Below are positions 51,645 through 60,358 of a stretch of 64,000 nucleotides of DNA, piece by piece. A program made the position numbers and the translations under genes. The DNA comes from Sorangium aterium (lineage in GTDB: Bacteria > Myxococcota_A > Polyangia > Polyangiales > Polyangiaceae), in contig NZ_JAQNDK010000002.1 in assembly GCF_028368935.1 (NCBI RefSeq), forward strand, positions 1,736,001 through 1,800,000. The letters run 5' to 3'. The notes beneath the pieces were generated by a model, which did not search any database, was not told the origin of the DNA, and saw only the letters and a program-made list of their open reading frames with translations. How positions within the stretch are numbered: position 1 is the stretch's first letter; the number at the start of each line of letters is the position of its first letter.

Positions 51645-53354
51645 TCAGAAGGGCAACACCACGCTCGCGGCGGCGCGGAGCTCGTAGCTGAACGACATCG
51701 TCTTCAACCCCTTCGGAGGCAGCTCGACATGGCCACGGAGAAATCCGTCCTTCTCGTCCAGCGTCCAGCCGGGGGCCTCGCCGAGCGCGACCTCGACCTC
51801 GGCCACCTCGCTGACAGGGATCCGCTCGGTGACCAGCACGCGCTTCACGTTGCCGGAGAGGTTGGACACGGAGAGCTTCACTCGCCGGCGGATCTTGCGG
51901 CTCCCCGTGATCGCCGCGGTGTCCTGCTCCTCGTCGACGGTGCGCCGCACGCGCACGGCGTCGTCCACGCCGAAGCCGAGCTCGAACGGCTCGCCGGCGC
52001 CCACGAAATCGAGCCGGGCGCGGCCGATGAGGCTGCCGCCCCGCGCGATGCGCACCGGGCCTGCCAGCAGCGGGCGCGGCCGTCCACCGGCGCCGCCGCC
52101 GTCCAGCGTCACCGTGGCGCGCAGGTGAGCGGCGGGGTGGACCTCGGGGTACAGCACCAGCGCGAGCTCTGCGGGGAGCGAGCGCCGTGCGATCTCGATG
52201 CGCGTCGGGCGGCCGTCGGAGGCGAGGGTCACCGGCTCCGCCGCCTCGAAGATCAGCGGCTCACCGCCGTCGTCCACGCCTGGCATCTCGTCGACGGCCC
52301 GCGCCCCGCGGTCGAGCCCGGCCGCGGCGATCGCCTGGTCGCGCGCCTCGACGATCACGCGGCGGCGCTCGATCTCCGTCTTGCGACGCGCACGGAGCAC
52401 GTCGTCCTCGAGCAGCGGCGCCTCGGCGCTCCTCGACGGCCGCGCGGTCGAGAAGCGCGCGGTGACGTTCTCCCAGACCTCGCCCGTCGCCTGCCACGCC
52501 GCCGCCCAGGTGGTGAGCTCGATCGAGCCGCCCGGCCCCTGCGCCGCCGCGCCGCCCGCGCTCGCGCTCGCGCCCGCGGCGCCCGCAGCGAGCCGCGCCA
52601 GGTGCTCGGGGCGCCAGATCGCGCACGCGACGCGGTACGTCAGCTCGATATCGACGGGCTGGGGCGCGGGGGCGTGCACCTCGACCTCGATCACCGCTTC
52701 ATAGCGCGGTTGCTCGACCGACCCCTCGCGCAGCCGCGTCGCGGCGCGCCGCGCGTCCTCCTCGGCGCGCGCCCGCGCCGCGCGCGCGTCGGCCGATGCG
52801 CCGAGCGCCTCGGCGAGCGCCGCGTGCAGCGCCTCGGCGCCGCCGCGCCACGAGGCGAGGCGCTCGGGCTCGCCGGCGTCCTTCGGGACCTCGCTCATCG
52901 CCCGCGCCCACTTCGCGAGCAGCTGGTCGAGGTGGGCCTCGCGGCGCGACGCCCGGTCCCGCGCGCGCTCCGCGGCGCCGGCCCGCAGCGACGCCTCGCG
53001 CTCCTCGCGCTCCAGCGCGTCGATCGCCTCGCGACCGAGCGCCGCCTCCCTGTGCGCCCTCCACCGTACGCGCGCCGCCGTCACCCGGACCGTGTCCGCG
53101 CCCGCGACGCGCGCCTGCACGGTGCGCTCGTCGACGAACACCGAGACGCCGCCGATCGCGATCCACTGCGCCCCGGCCTGGACCTCGACGCGCGCAGCGC
53201 GCGCGACCTCGGCGCGATCCTCGAACAGCGTCACCGCGCGCGCCACGCTCGGGTGCGGCGCGCGGGCGCCTTCGTGCCCGCCGCTCGCTTCGCTCCCTTC
53301 GCCTCCGCTTGCGCTCCGCCCAGCCCGGTCCGAACCGCTCGCATCCGTTGCCAT
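51645..53354 (-). CDS. DUF4139/mucoidy-inhibitor-A-like protein (copy A)
   Basis: 569 aa. Begins with about 35 residues of low complexity, then ARAVTLFEDRAEVARAARVE (DUF4140-like N-terminal domain), a helical coiled-coil middle (LEREEREASLRAGAAERARDR), and a beta-rich C-terminal DUF4139-like half with IELTYRVACAIWRPEH and LPPKGLKTMSFSYELR. No signal peptide. Related to the next gene, of similar domain order, 19 bases upstream, so a tandem paralogous pair. Biological function unknown in bacteria. Confidence 0.75.
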   Translation of the reverse strand: MATDASGSDRAGRSASGGEGSEASGGHEGARAPHPSVARAVTLFEDRAEVARAARVEVQAGAQWIAIGGVSVFVDERTVQARVAGADTVRVTAARVRWRAHREAALGREAIDALEREEREASLRAGAAERARDRASRREAHLDQLLAKWARAMSEVPKDAGEPERLASWRGGAEALHAALAEALGASADARAARARAEEDARRAATRLREGSVEQPRYEAVIEVEVHAPAPQPVDIELTYRVACAIWRPEHLARLAAGAAGASASAGGAAAQGPGGSIELTTWAAAWQATGEVWENVTARFSTARPSRSAEAPLLEDDVLRARRKTEIERRRVIVEARDQAIAAAGLDRGARAVDEMPGVDDGGEPLIFEAAEPVTLASDGRPTRIEIARRSLPAELALVLYPEVHPAAHLRATVTLDGGGAGGRPRPLLAGPVRIARGGSLIGRARLDFVGAGEPFELGFGVDDAVRVRRTVDEEQDTAAITGSRKIRRRVKLSVSNLSGNVKRVLVTERIPVSEVAEVEVALGEAPGWTLDEKDGFLRGHVELPPKGLKTMSFSYELRAAASVVLPF

Positions 53355-53373
53355 GGTGCGCTCGTTTCCTTTG

Positions 53374-55641
53374 TTATTCTCGACGGTTACCGCCGACGAT
53401 CTCGTTCTTGGACGAGAACACCACGCGGTAGGTGAAGGCGACGGAGGCCTTGCCGCCTGGCGCGATCGGGACGCGCCAGCGCAGCCCGCCGCGCACCGGC
53501 TCGCCGAGCTCCTCCTGGGTGTACGGCTCGGCCTTCGGCTGCGACGAGAGGAGCTTGATCTCGACGTCCTTGTCGTCCGTCACCGGGATGCGGTCGAGGA
53601 CCTCGACCTCGACGCCCATCCCGAGCGACGAGGAGAGGTCGATGACGACCGCGTGCTCGACGGCGAGCGAGCCGCCGAGCAGGCCGGCGCTCGACTCGTC
53701 CACGCGCGCGTTCCTGGCGACCCGGATCCGCTCCTCGACGCCGAGGCCAGCGCGGAGGAGGCCGCCCCGGTCCACGCGCCCGAGCGAGGATTGCGCCGCG
53801 AGGGCGCCGTCGACGAAGATCTCGACCGGCCCCGCGAGCAGGGGGGCGTCGAACGGGTTCTCGACGCGCGCCTCGCGGTAGACCTCGGCGGCCTCGCGGG
53901 GCGCGGTCACGAACCGGGGCGCGGCGGGGGCGCGCGCGGCGCCCAGCGCGACGCGGTGGAGCCTGCCGTTCGACGGCACGTCGGCGGCGCTCTCGCCGAC
54001 GTAAAGGTGATCGAACTGCCCGCGCGAGTCGCGCGGATCCACGGCCCGCGGCGGGGCGCCGAGGTCCGCGATGTCCTGCTCCGCCCGCCGCGCGGCGCCC
54101 CTCGACGGCCCGGGCTCGTCGCGCGCGAGCCGGCCGCGCTGCTTGCCCGCTCCCGGGAGGTGCAGCGCGTCGAAGTCGAGCCACTCCTCGACCTGCGCGG
54201 GCTCGAGCGGCGCAGGGCCCGCGCCGCCGTCCAGCGCCTGCTCGGGAGCGAGCCATTCCTCTTCAAGGCTGGCCGTGACCTCGGCGCTCGCCGCGGAGCC
54301 GAGGGCGCTCCGGGGGACCGGGGGCGCGCTCGCCTGGGGAGCCGGCGGCGGGGGCGGCGCCCCGTAGCCGCCGCCGAACGACGGGAGCGACAGCCCGCGC
54401 GACTTGCGCGCCGGCGCGGCGAGCGGCATCGGCGCGGCCGCCGGCATTGGGGGCGGTGGGGCGAACGCCATCGGCGCGGCGGCCTGCACCGGGGGCGGCA
54501 GCGCGCCCGCGCCGGACGGCGCAGGCGGCGGCAGCCTCTTCATCGCCGCGAAGGACTCCGGGCTGGCCCGGTTCCGCGTGGGCTCGTCGCTGTCACGCGC
54601 GGGCAGGAGCCTTTCGGGCGCGGCGGTGGTCCGCGCGGCGGGCGGGGGGAGGGCGGCGACGAAGCGGTCGAACCCCTCGAACATGGCGTCGAGCCCCTCG
54701 GGCGCGGGACGGTAGCCGCGGCGCGGGGGGCGCTGCGCGCGGCTGAGCCGCAGCGAGGCGAGCTCCGGCAGCCGCGTGTCCTGCACGAGATCGGCGGTGG
54801 AGAGCGCGAGGCGCACGTCCTTCCAGTCCTCGCCGGAGGCCTGCGCGACGAGGGCGTCGAGCTGCAAGGCGACCTCGGTCGCGCCGCGCGAGAACCGCGC
54901 CGCGTAGGCGGGCCACCAGCGCGCGGCGAACACGGCGTACTCGAGCCGGAGCGCCGGCTCCCCGGCCGCGCCGCCGCGCTCCGGCGCGAGCCGCACGACC
55001 ACGTCGAGGCGCGCCGGGTCGCGCTCCTCGACCTCGCCGCTCGTGGCCTGGGCGGCGTCGAGCTGGGCGGCCAGGAGCTCCTTCCGGGCGCGCTCGAGCT
55101 CCGCGTCGAGCGCGGCGGCGCGGGCGTCGAGCGCGGCGAGCTCGTCCGAGAGCAGGCGGCTCACCGCGAGCGCGTCGCGGATGCGGGCCGCCGGGTCGCC
55201 CGGCCGGAAGCGCCGCGCGAGCTCCGGATCGAGCGAGACGGCGCCGAGCTGGTCGCGCCAGAGGCGGAGGTGGTCACGCTCCGCCGACAGGCGCGCGATC
55301 GCGAGCTCGAGCTCGCGGAGCTCGGCGGAGAGCGCCGTCCTCGAGACGGGCGCCGGGGGCACGACGAGCCGCGCGCGCACGCCGATCACGTCGCGCACGT
55401 CGCGCACGTCGCGCGGGGGCCCGGAGCCCGCCGCCGCGCCCGCTGGGGCGCCGCCCGCGGCGTCCATGAGCGCGCGGAAGCTCCCCGGCTCGGCGAGGGG
55501 CGTGATCCCCGGCACCGAGATCTCGACCGCCCCCCGGGGGAGCGGCGCCGCGAGCTCGACGCGGCGGGTGACGATCGCCCCGCGCGCGTACACGACGACC
55601 CCCTCGATACGGCTAGCGCACTCGATCTTCTCGGCCGTCAT
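53374..55641 (-). CDS. DUF4139/mucoidy-inhibitor-A-like protein (copy B)
   Basis: 755 aa from ATG 55641 (GAGGGAC upstream). N-terminal IEGVVVYARGAIVTRRVELA and ISVPGITPLAEPGSF, then a helical coiled coil (ELEL-AIARLSAERDHLRLW), then RLEYAVFAARWWPAYAARFS (the same region as YRVACAIWRPEH in copy A), a long Ala/Pro-rich insertion (about 390-520) and a C-terminal half ending with VPIAPGGKASVAFTYRVV. The homology to copy A is at the level of domain order and of a few motifs. Longer than usual because of the insertion. Confidence 0.75.
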   Translation of the reverse strand: MTAEKIECASRIEGVVVYARGAIVTRRVELAAPLPRGAVEISVPGITPLAEPGSFRALMDAAGGAPAGAAAGSGPPRDVRDVRDVIGVRARLVVPPAPVSRTALSAELRELELAIARLSAERDHLRLWRDQLGAVSLDPELARRFRPGDPAARIRDALAVSRLLSDELAALDARAAALDAELERARKELLAAQLDAAQATSGEVEERDPARLDVVVRLAPERGGAAGEPALRLEYAVFAARWWPAYAARFSRGATEVALQLDALVAQASGEDWKDVRLALSTADLVQDTRLPELASLRLSRAQRPPRRGYRPAPEGLDAMFEGFDRFVAALPPPAARTTAAPERLLPARDSDEPTRNRASPESFAAMKRLPPPAPSGAGALPPPVQAAAPMAFAPPPPMPAAAPMPLAAPARKSRGLSLPSFGGGYGAPPPPPAPQASAPPVPRSALGSAASAEVTASLEEEWLAPEQALDGGAGPAPLEPAQVEEWLDFDALHLPGAGKQRGRLARDEPGPSRGAARRAEQDIADLGAPPRAVDPRDSRGQFDHLYVGESAADVPSNGRLHRVALGAARAPAAPRFVTAPREAAEVYREARVENPFDAPLLAGPVEIFVDGALAAQSSLGRVDRGGLLRAGLGVEERIRVARNARVDESSAGLLGGSLAVEHAVVIDLSSSLGMGVEVEVLDRIPVTDDKDVEIKLLSSQPKAEPYTQEELGEPVRGGLRWRVPIAPGGKASVAFTYRVVFSSKNEIVGGNRRE

Positions 55642-55714
55642 CGCTCGTCCCTCGCCCGCGAACGCCCCGTGAGAGCGCGACGGTATCACGCCGCGTGTGG
55701 GCCCGGATAGCCGG

Positions 55715-57445
55715 CTATCTCCGCGTGTCGAGGAAGCCGAACCCGGGGAGTGCGTCGATGCCGTAGGCGCGCAGCGCGAGCTCGTCGAGCCTGTCGAAAT
55801 CGCGCCGCTGGAAGGCGCTGCGGAGATCGCTCATCAGCTCGTCCGCGACGCTCTCCGGCGGCGGCAGGCGGATCCGCCGCAGGTACTGGGCCTGGAAGCG
55901 CAGGTAGCCGCCGCGCATCTTGACCGCATAGGACCACACGAAGAAGAGGGCGACCCTGGAGCCGAGCAGCCCGCCGAGGGCCTCCATGTCCCAGCCCTCC
56001 GAGGTGATGAAATAGAGATTGTGGTGCGGATAGAACCTGCCCTCGTCATAGACCACCTCGTTGGAGCCCGCGATGTCGGGGACGAGCAGCTTCGGGGCGG
56101 CGGTCAGCCCCGGATAGACGCGATCGATGGTGCGGAACCAGCCAGCGCCGCCCCGCCGGGCGATGTAGCGCCTCCTGATCTCGGCCTCGTGCGCGTGCAG
56201 GTACCCGGAGAGCCTCGGGTACTCCTCTAGATTGACCACCTTGCCGTCGGATCCGAAAGGATTGATGACGAACCGCCTTGCGTCGCGGATGCGGCCGTCC
56301 TCGATATCGTCTCGCATGACGAGCGGCACGAGGCGATCTCGCTCGATATCCACCTCTTCGCCGACGATGTAGATCCTGTCGCTCCCGGTGGCGACGCCGA
56401 TGCCGACGCGGGTCCCGCCGACCTCCTCGATGGGCGCGAACCGCGCCTCGAGCGCGCGCAGGGCCTCGAGGTGCTCTGGCGAGCCGAGCACCCACGGGTC
56501 GTCGCCCTCGAACCAGGAAGCGTACTCCGACACGGCGACGCCGGAGCCGCGCTCGGCCGCGCCCGCCTCACCGCGCCCCTCCGCGCGTTGAAGAGCGGCG
56601 GAGGCGGCCTCGCACTCCTCCGGCGAGGCGGTGCGCAGCGTCGCGACAGGGACGCTCCCCGTCTTGCCGGGCGACACGGCGAATATCGACGGGTAGGCGA
56701 CGACCTCGGACTCGAAGGGAGAGGCGCCCCGCAGATCGACGTAGCACCGCACCTGGAACCACCTCGACAGCATCCGGCGGAGCGGCGCGCCGTACCGGTT
56801 GAGGGTCCAACGGTCGGCGCAGATGAAGGAGAGGACCCCGCCGGGCGCGAGGAGCTCGAGGCCGCGCTCGATGAACGCCACGTAGAGATCGGCGCGGTCG
56901 TAGAGCGACCTGTACCGGTGTCGATACTCCTCCTGGAGCTCGGGTGAGAGCTGTTCGATCCTGACATAGGGCGGGTTGCCGACCACCGCGTCGAACCGGC
57001 GTCCCTGGCTGGTGAGGAGGAAATCGCCGTGGGCGATCCAAGCCTCCGAGAGGCGCGTCGCGTCGGCGTGCGGCAGCCCGAGCCGCGCGAGTGCGCCGGC
57101 GACCGCGAGGCGCGCGCGGTCGACGTGATCTCGCTCGACGTCGTACGACCGGATCGCCGGCTCGATCTCGAGGAGGTCGCGATCGTGGCGGCGCGCCGAC
57201 TGGATCAGCCGCTCGGCGGCGGGGACAAGGAACGCGCCGTGGCCGCAGGCTGGCTCGAGCAGCGACAGCGACGCGAGATCCCGGTCCGCGGTGTAGCCCG
57301 CGAGATCGAGGATGAGATTCACGACGTGGGGTTTGGTCAGCACCACGCCGTGGGCCTCGCCCGACGAGCGCTCGCCGTAATCGTAGGCGCTCTGCGGGAG
57401 CATGACCGTCAGATCGAGGGCTGTCTGCATTGGCGCCGCGACCAT
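55715..57445 (-). CDS. Eco57I-like class I SAM-dependent DNA methyltransferase
   Basis: 576 aa from ATG 57445 (57430 possible). SAM-binding motif LLEPACGHGAFLVPAAERL, catalytic NPPY in VVGNPPYVRIEQLS, typical of N6-adenine DNA methylases. The C-terminal 200 residues (YARRGGAGWFRTIDRVYPG, ITSEGWDMEALGG, LRFQAQYLRRIRLPPPESV) resemble the specificity/TaqI-like domains of Eco57I-type restriction-modification proteins, but no nuclease domain of the PD-(D/E)XK type is seen at the start, and no restriction gene is next to it. Possibly an orphan methylase. Confidence 0.82.
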   Translation of the reverse strand: MVAAPMQTALDLTVMLPQSAYDYGERSSGEAHGVVLTKPHVVNLILDLAGYTADRDLASLSLLEPACGHGAFLVPAAERLIQSARRHDRDLLEIEPAIRSYDVERDHVDRARLAVAGALARLGLPHADATRLSEAWIAHGDFLLTSQGRRFDAVVGNPPYVRIEQLSPELQEEYRHRYRSLYDRADLYVAFIERGLELLAPGGVLSFICADRWTLNRYGAPLRRMLSRWFQVRCYVDLRGASPFESEVVAYPSIFAVSPGKTGSVPVATLRTASPEECEAASAALQRAEGRGEAGAAERGSGVAVSEYASWFEGDDPWVLGSPEHLEALRALEARFAPIEEVGGTRVGIGVATGSDRIYIVGEEVDIERDRLVPLVMRDDIEDGRIRDARRFVINPFGSDGKVVNLEEYPRLSGYLHAHEAEIRRRYIARRGGAGWFRTIDRVYPGLTAAPKLLVPDIAGSNEVVYDEGRFYPHHNLYFITSEGWDMEALGGLLGSRVALFFVWSYAVKMRGGYLRFQAQYLRRIRLPPPESVADELMSDLRSAFQRRDFDRLDELALRAYGIDALPGFGFLDTRR

Positions 57446-57663
57446 GGTAGCCGCGATCGGCGCGCGCGGGCGACGCTCCACGGCAGCGCTCGCCGCGCGG
57501 TCGCTGCGCCCGAGGCCGCGGCCGGCCGCCTTGCGCCGGGCCTCTTCCCCGCTCGCGTGCCGCCGTCGAGGCGCTTTCTGCTTGTCCTTCCGCTTCCGCG
57601 CTCGGGGCGAGGCGCGGATCGCGTTTCAGGGGGCGTCGCCATCGAATAGAGTAGAGTCGCCTC
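57446..57663. other. divergent non-coding part of the 334-base gap before acpS
   Basis: 218 bases between the methylase (leftward) and the short open frame before acpS (rightward); it must carry both promoters. TAGAGTAGAGT (57646-57656) just before the downstream ATG stands out as AT-richer and could be a -10 region. Nothing else recognised. Confidence 0.35.
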
Positions 57664-57783
57664 ATGGCGTTCCCCCTGTCTGTCTGTCCCGCCAATCGCA
57701 TCGCGGCGAGCGTCGCCCGCGGAGGCGCGGTGCAACCGCCGGCCGCCGGCCCGGACGCTCGGTCGAGCGAGGGGGTCACGTGA
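57664..57783 (+). CDS. 39-codon open frame coupled to acpS
   Basis: ATG 57664 opens a 39-residue frame (MAFPLSVCPANRIAAS...) whose TGA overlaps the GTG start of acpS (GTGA at 57780-57783). Ribosomes finishing it would meet the acpS start directly. No export signal and no homology. Could be a leader peptide that controls acpS, or a chance frame; the ribosome binding site is weak. Confidence 0.35.
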   Translation: MAFPLSVCPANRIAASVARGGAVQPPAAGPDARSSEGVT

Positions 57784-58307
57784 TCCTCGGCATCGGCATC
57801 GACGTGTGCGGCATCGGACGCATGGAGGATGCGCTCGCGCGGTGGGGAGAGCGGTTCTGGGAGCGGGTGCTGTCCGAGCCGGAGCGCCGGTCACTCGCGC
57901 ACCGCGTGGACCGGGCGACGGCCCTCGCGGGCCGCTTCGCCGCGAAGGAGGCCGTGGTGAAGGCGATGGCCGGCGCGCCGGGCGTCGGCTGGCACCACCT
58001 GGAGGTGCGCGGCGCGCCGCGCATGCCGCCGACGATGGCGCTCCACGGGCCGGCGCGCGCGCTCGCCGAGCGCATGGGCGTCCGGCGGGTCCACCTGTCA
58101 ATCACGCATGACGCAGGCGTGGCGGCGGCGGTGGCTATCCTGGAAGGGGACGGCGAAAGCCGATCCCCGACCGAAGTGGACGACGACGGCGAGAGCCGAT
58201 CCCCGACCGAAGCGGACGAGGGCGGCGAGAGCCGATCCCCGACCGAAGCGGACGAGGGCGGCGAGAGCCGATCCAGCCTGGACGACGAAGGGAAAGAGCG
58301 CTCGTGA
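57780..58307 (+). CDS. acpS: holo-[acyl-carrier-protein] synthase with a repeat tail
   Basis: 175 aa from GTG 57780 behind GAGGGGG. Transfers phosphopantetheine from CoA to acyl carrier protein. Core motifs: GIGIDVCGIGRME (Asp binding Mg2+), RFWERVLSEPE, AGRFAAKEAVVKAMAG (the KEA motif) and LSITHDAGVAAAVA. Core length is about 125 residues, normal for the family. It is followed by 45 acidic residues made of four 12-residue repeats GESRSPTEADEG, which no AcpS I know has. Its stop overlaps the start of nnr (GTGA), so it is translationally coupled. Confidence 0.93.
   Translation: MILGIGIDVCGIGRMEDALARWGERFWERVLSEPERRSLAHRVDRATALAGRFAAKEAVVKAMAGAPGVGWHHLEVRGAPRMPPTMALHGPARALAERMGVRRVHLSITHDAGVAAAVAILEGDGESRSPTEVDDDGESRSPTEADEGGESRSPTEADEGGESRSSLDDEGKERS
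58152..58274. repeat. 36-bp tandem repeats at the 3' end of acpS
   Basis: Units at 58152-58187, 58188-58223, 58224-58259 and a partial fourth from 58260. Units 2 and 3 are identical over all 36 bases. The in-frame 36-base period keeps the frame when copies change, and the tail is acidic. Confidence 0.8.
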
Positions 58308-60100
58308 TTCCGGTCCTATCGCGCGCGCAGATGCGCGCCTTCGACAAACACGCGATCCACCAGTGCCACGTCCCCGGCGTTGTCCTCATGGAGAACGCCG
58401 GCCGCGGCGCCGCCGACGTGATCTCGGCGATCATCGAGGGGCGGAGCGCCGGGCAGCCCGGCGACGCCGCGCACCGCGCGCCGCACCTGCCCGCGTCCGG
58501 CCTCTCGCCCGCGCGGGCGTTCTGGCCGGCGACATTGCCCTCCGGGGCGGGTCTCCGGGGCCGCCCTGGGAGCGTCCCACCGCCGCCGAACGGCCGTCGC
58601 GACGCCGAGGAGGCCCGCGCCGCGCGCATCCGATCGTTCCCCGTGCGGCACGTCCCGAGCCCGGGGCAGCCCGCGACGTACCCGCTCCACGCCCGCGTCG
58701 TCGTCGTCTGCGGGGCTGGCAACAACGGCGGCGACGGCTTCGTCGTGGCGCGCCACCTCCTCGCCCGCGGCGCGGAGGTCCAGGTCTTCCTCGCCGCCCG
58801 GTCCGAGAAGGTCACCGGCGACAGCCGCATCAACCACGACGCGTACGTGGATCTCGGCGGCGCGCTGACCGAGCTCCCCCCGGGCGCGTCCCTCGCCCCG
58901 CTCGAGGTCGCGCTCGCGGAGGCCGACCTCGTCGTCGACGCGATCTTCGGCACGGGCCTGGACCGCCCCATCGAGGGCCACCTCGCCGGCGTCATCGGCG
59001 TCCTCAACACGGCGACCTGCCTCTGCATCGCGCTCGACGTGCCTTCGGGCCTCGACGCCGACAGCGGCGCGCCGCTCGGCGCCGCGGTGCAGGCCGACGA
59101 GACCGTCACCTTCGGCCACCTCAAGATCGGCCTGCTCACGCCCGAGGGCGCGCGGCTCGCGGGCAACGTCCACGTCGTCGATCTCGGGGTCCCGGACCGG
59201 CCGATCCTCGCCCAGGTGGGATACGTCGCGGAGGTCCTCCGCAAGGAGACGATCGGCTCGTCGCTGCGCCCGCGCGAGGCGAGCGTCTACAAGCACCAGG
59301 CGGGCAACGTGCTCGTCATCGCCGGCTCGTCGGGCAAGCTCGGCGCCGCGCTGCTGACCGCGCGCGCGGCGATGCGGACGGGCGCGGGCCTCGTGACGAT
59401 CTGCACCTGGGCCGACACGGCGCGCGCAATGGAGTCGCGCGTCGTGGAGCTGATGACGACCTCGATCGATCCGGCCCGCATCGCGGCGTCGCTCGACGGC
59501 GCGCTCGCCGGGCGGCGGGCGGTCGCCATCGGCCCGGGCCTCGGCCTCGACGAGCGGGCGCGGGCCGCCGTGGATCACGTCGTGCTCGGCTGGGACGGCC
59601 TGAAGGTCGTCGACGCGGACGCCCTGACCCACTTCGTGGGCCGCCCGGAGGCGCTCGCGACCGCGCGCGGGAGCCTCATCATGACGCCGCACTCCGGCGA
59701 GCTCGGGCGGCTCCTGGGCCGCAGCGCTCGGGCCGTCGAGGAGGACCGCTTCGGCGCGGTGCGCGAGGCCGTGGCGCTCACCCGGGCGATCGTCGTGCTG
59801 AAGGGGGCGCGCACGGTCATCGCGCTCCCGGACGGCCGCATGTTCATCTGCATGGCGGGCAACCCCGCGCTCGCCACCGCCGGCTCGGGCGACGTCCTGA
59901 CCGGGATGATCGCGGCCCTCCTGTGCTCGATGGATCCTTCCGCCGCGGCGAGCGCCGGGGTGCTGATCCACGCGCTCGCCGGGGATGTGTGGCGCGCGCA
60001 GACGGGCAGCGATCGGGGGCTGCTCGCGGGCGAGATCGCCGAGCTGGTCCCGGGCCTGATCGCCGCGCTGGCCGCCGGGAGCGACCCGCTCTCGACGTGA
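58304..60100 (+). CDS. nnr: bifunctional NAD(P)H-hydrate repair enzyme
   Basis: 598 aa. The N-terminal YjeF_N epimerase half has VVCGAGNNGGDGFVVARHL (about 135-155) and the Asp pair in DAIFGTGLDRPI; the C-terminal dehydratase half has SLIMTPHSGELGRLL, VVLKGARTVI and AGNPALATAGSGDVLTGMI. It repairs damaged NAD(P)H hydrates in two steps. Compared with normal members, a stretch of about 80 residues (Ala/Pro/Arg-rich, from SAGQPGD to ATYPLHA) is inserted between the first helix and the first motif. GTG start coupled to acpS, an operon order also seen elsewhere (acpS-yjeF). Confidence 0.93.
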   Translation: MIPVLSRAQMRAFDKHAIHQCHVPGVVLMENAGRGAADVISAIIEGRSAGQPGDAAHRAPHLPASGLSPARAFWPATLPSGAGLRGRPGSVPPPPNGRRDAEEARAARIRSFPVRHVPSPGQPATYPLHARVVVVCGAGNNGGDGFVVARHLLARGAEVQVFLAARSEKVTGDSRINHDAYVDLGGALTELPPGASLAPLEVALAEADLVVDAIFGTGLDRPIEGHLAGVIGVLNTATCLCIALDVPSGLDADSGAPLGAAVQADETVTFGHLKIGLLTPEGARLAGNVHVVDLGVPDRPILAQVGYVAEVLRKETIGSSLRPREASVYKHQAGNVLVIAGSSGKLGAALLTARAAMRTGAGLVTICTWADTARAMESRVVELMTTSIDPARIAASLDGALAGRRAVAIGPGLGLDERARAAVDHVVLGWDGLKVVDADALTHFVGRPEALATARGSLIMTPHSGELGRLLGRSARAVEEDRFGAVREAVALTRAIVVLKGARTVIALPDGRMFICMAGNPALATAGSGDVLTGMIAALLCSMDPSAAASAGVLIHALAGDVWRAQTGSDRGLLAGEIAELVPGLIAALAAGSDPLST

Positions 60101-60247
60101 CGCGAGCGCCCGCTCCGCGGGACGCCCCGCCCGGCGCCCGCTCCGCCGGAAGCCCCGCCCGGCGCCTGCGCGGGTGGGGCCGCCGGGCCGGGCGCGCCGC
60201 GGGGCGGCTCGCCACCCTGGCGCGCCCGTTCTCCCTGCTGTCGATTT

Positions 60248-60265
60248 GACACGCGCGCGCGTGTC
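60248..60265. promoter_or_regulatory. 18-bp palindrome upstream of the sigma-factor gene
   Basis: GACACGCGCGCGCGTGTC is a perfect 18-bp palindrome, 51 bases before the -24 box. It is also preceded by TT, giving TTGACA at 60246-60251. It could be a regulator-binding site (activators of sigma-54 promoters bind upstream at this kind of distance) or a simple CG-repeat hairpin terminating nnr. Confidence 0.45.
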
Positions 60266-60315
60266 TCCGCCCGCGCCGTTCAGCGTGATTCGCGGCCTTC
60301 GCGAGGTCCGCGCGG

Positions 60316-60330
60316 TGGCACCTGCCTTGC
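60316..60330 (+). promoter_or_regulatory. sigma-54 (-24/-12) promoter
   Basis: TGGCAC-CTGCC-TTGC (60316-60330) matches the sigma-54 consensus TGGCAC-N5-TTGCW in every invariant base (GG at -24, GC at -12, ten bases apart); only the last W is C. Transcription would start near 60341, 18 bases before ATG 60359, and just ahead of the ribosome binding site AGGAGGT (60346-60352). Confidence 0.7.
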
Positions 60331-60358
60331 CAGTGCCGGTACGACAGGAGGTCCCGCC

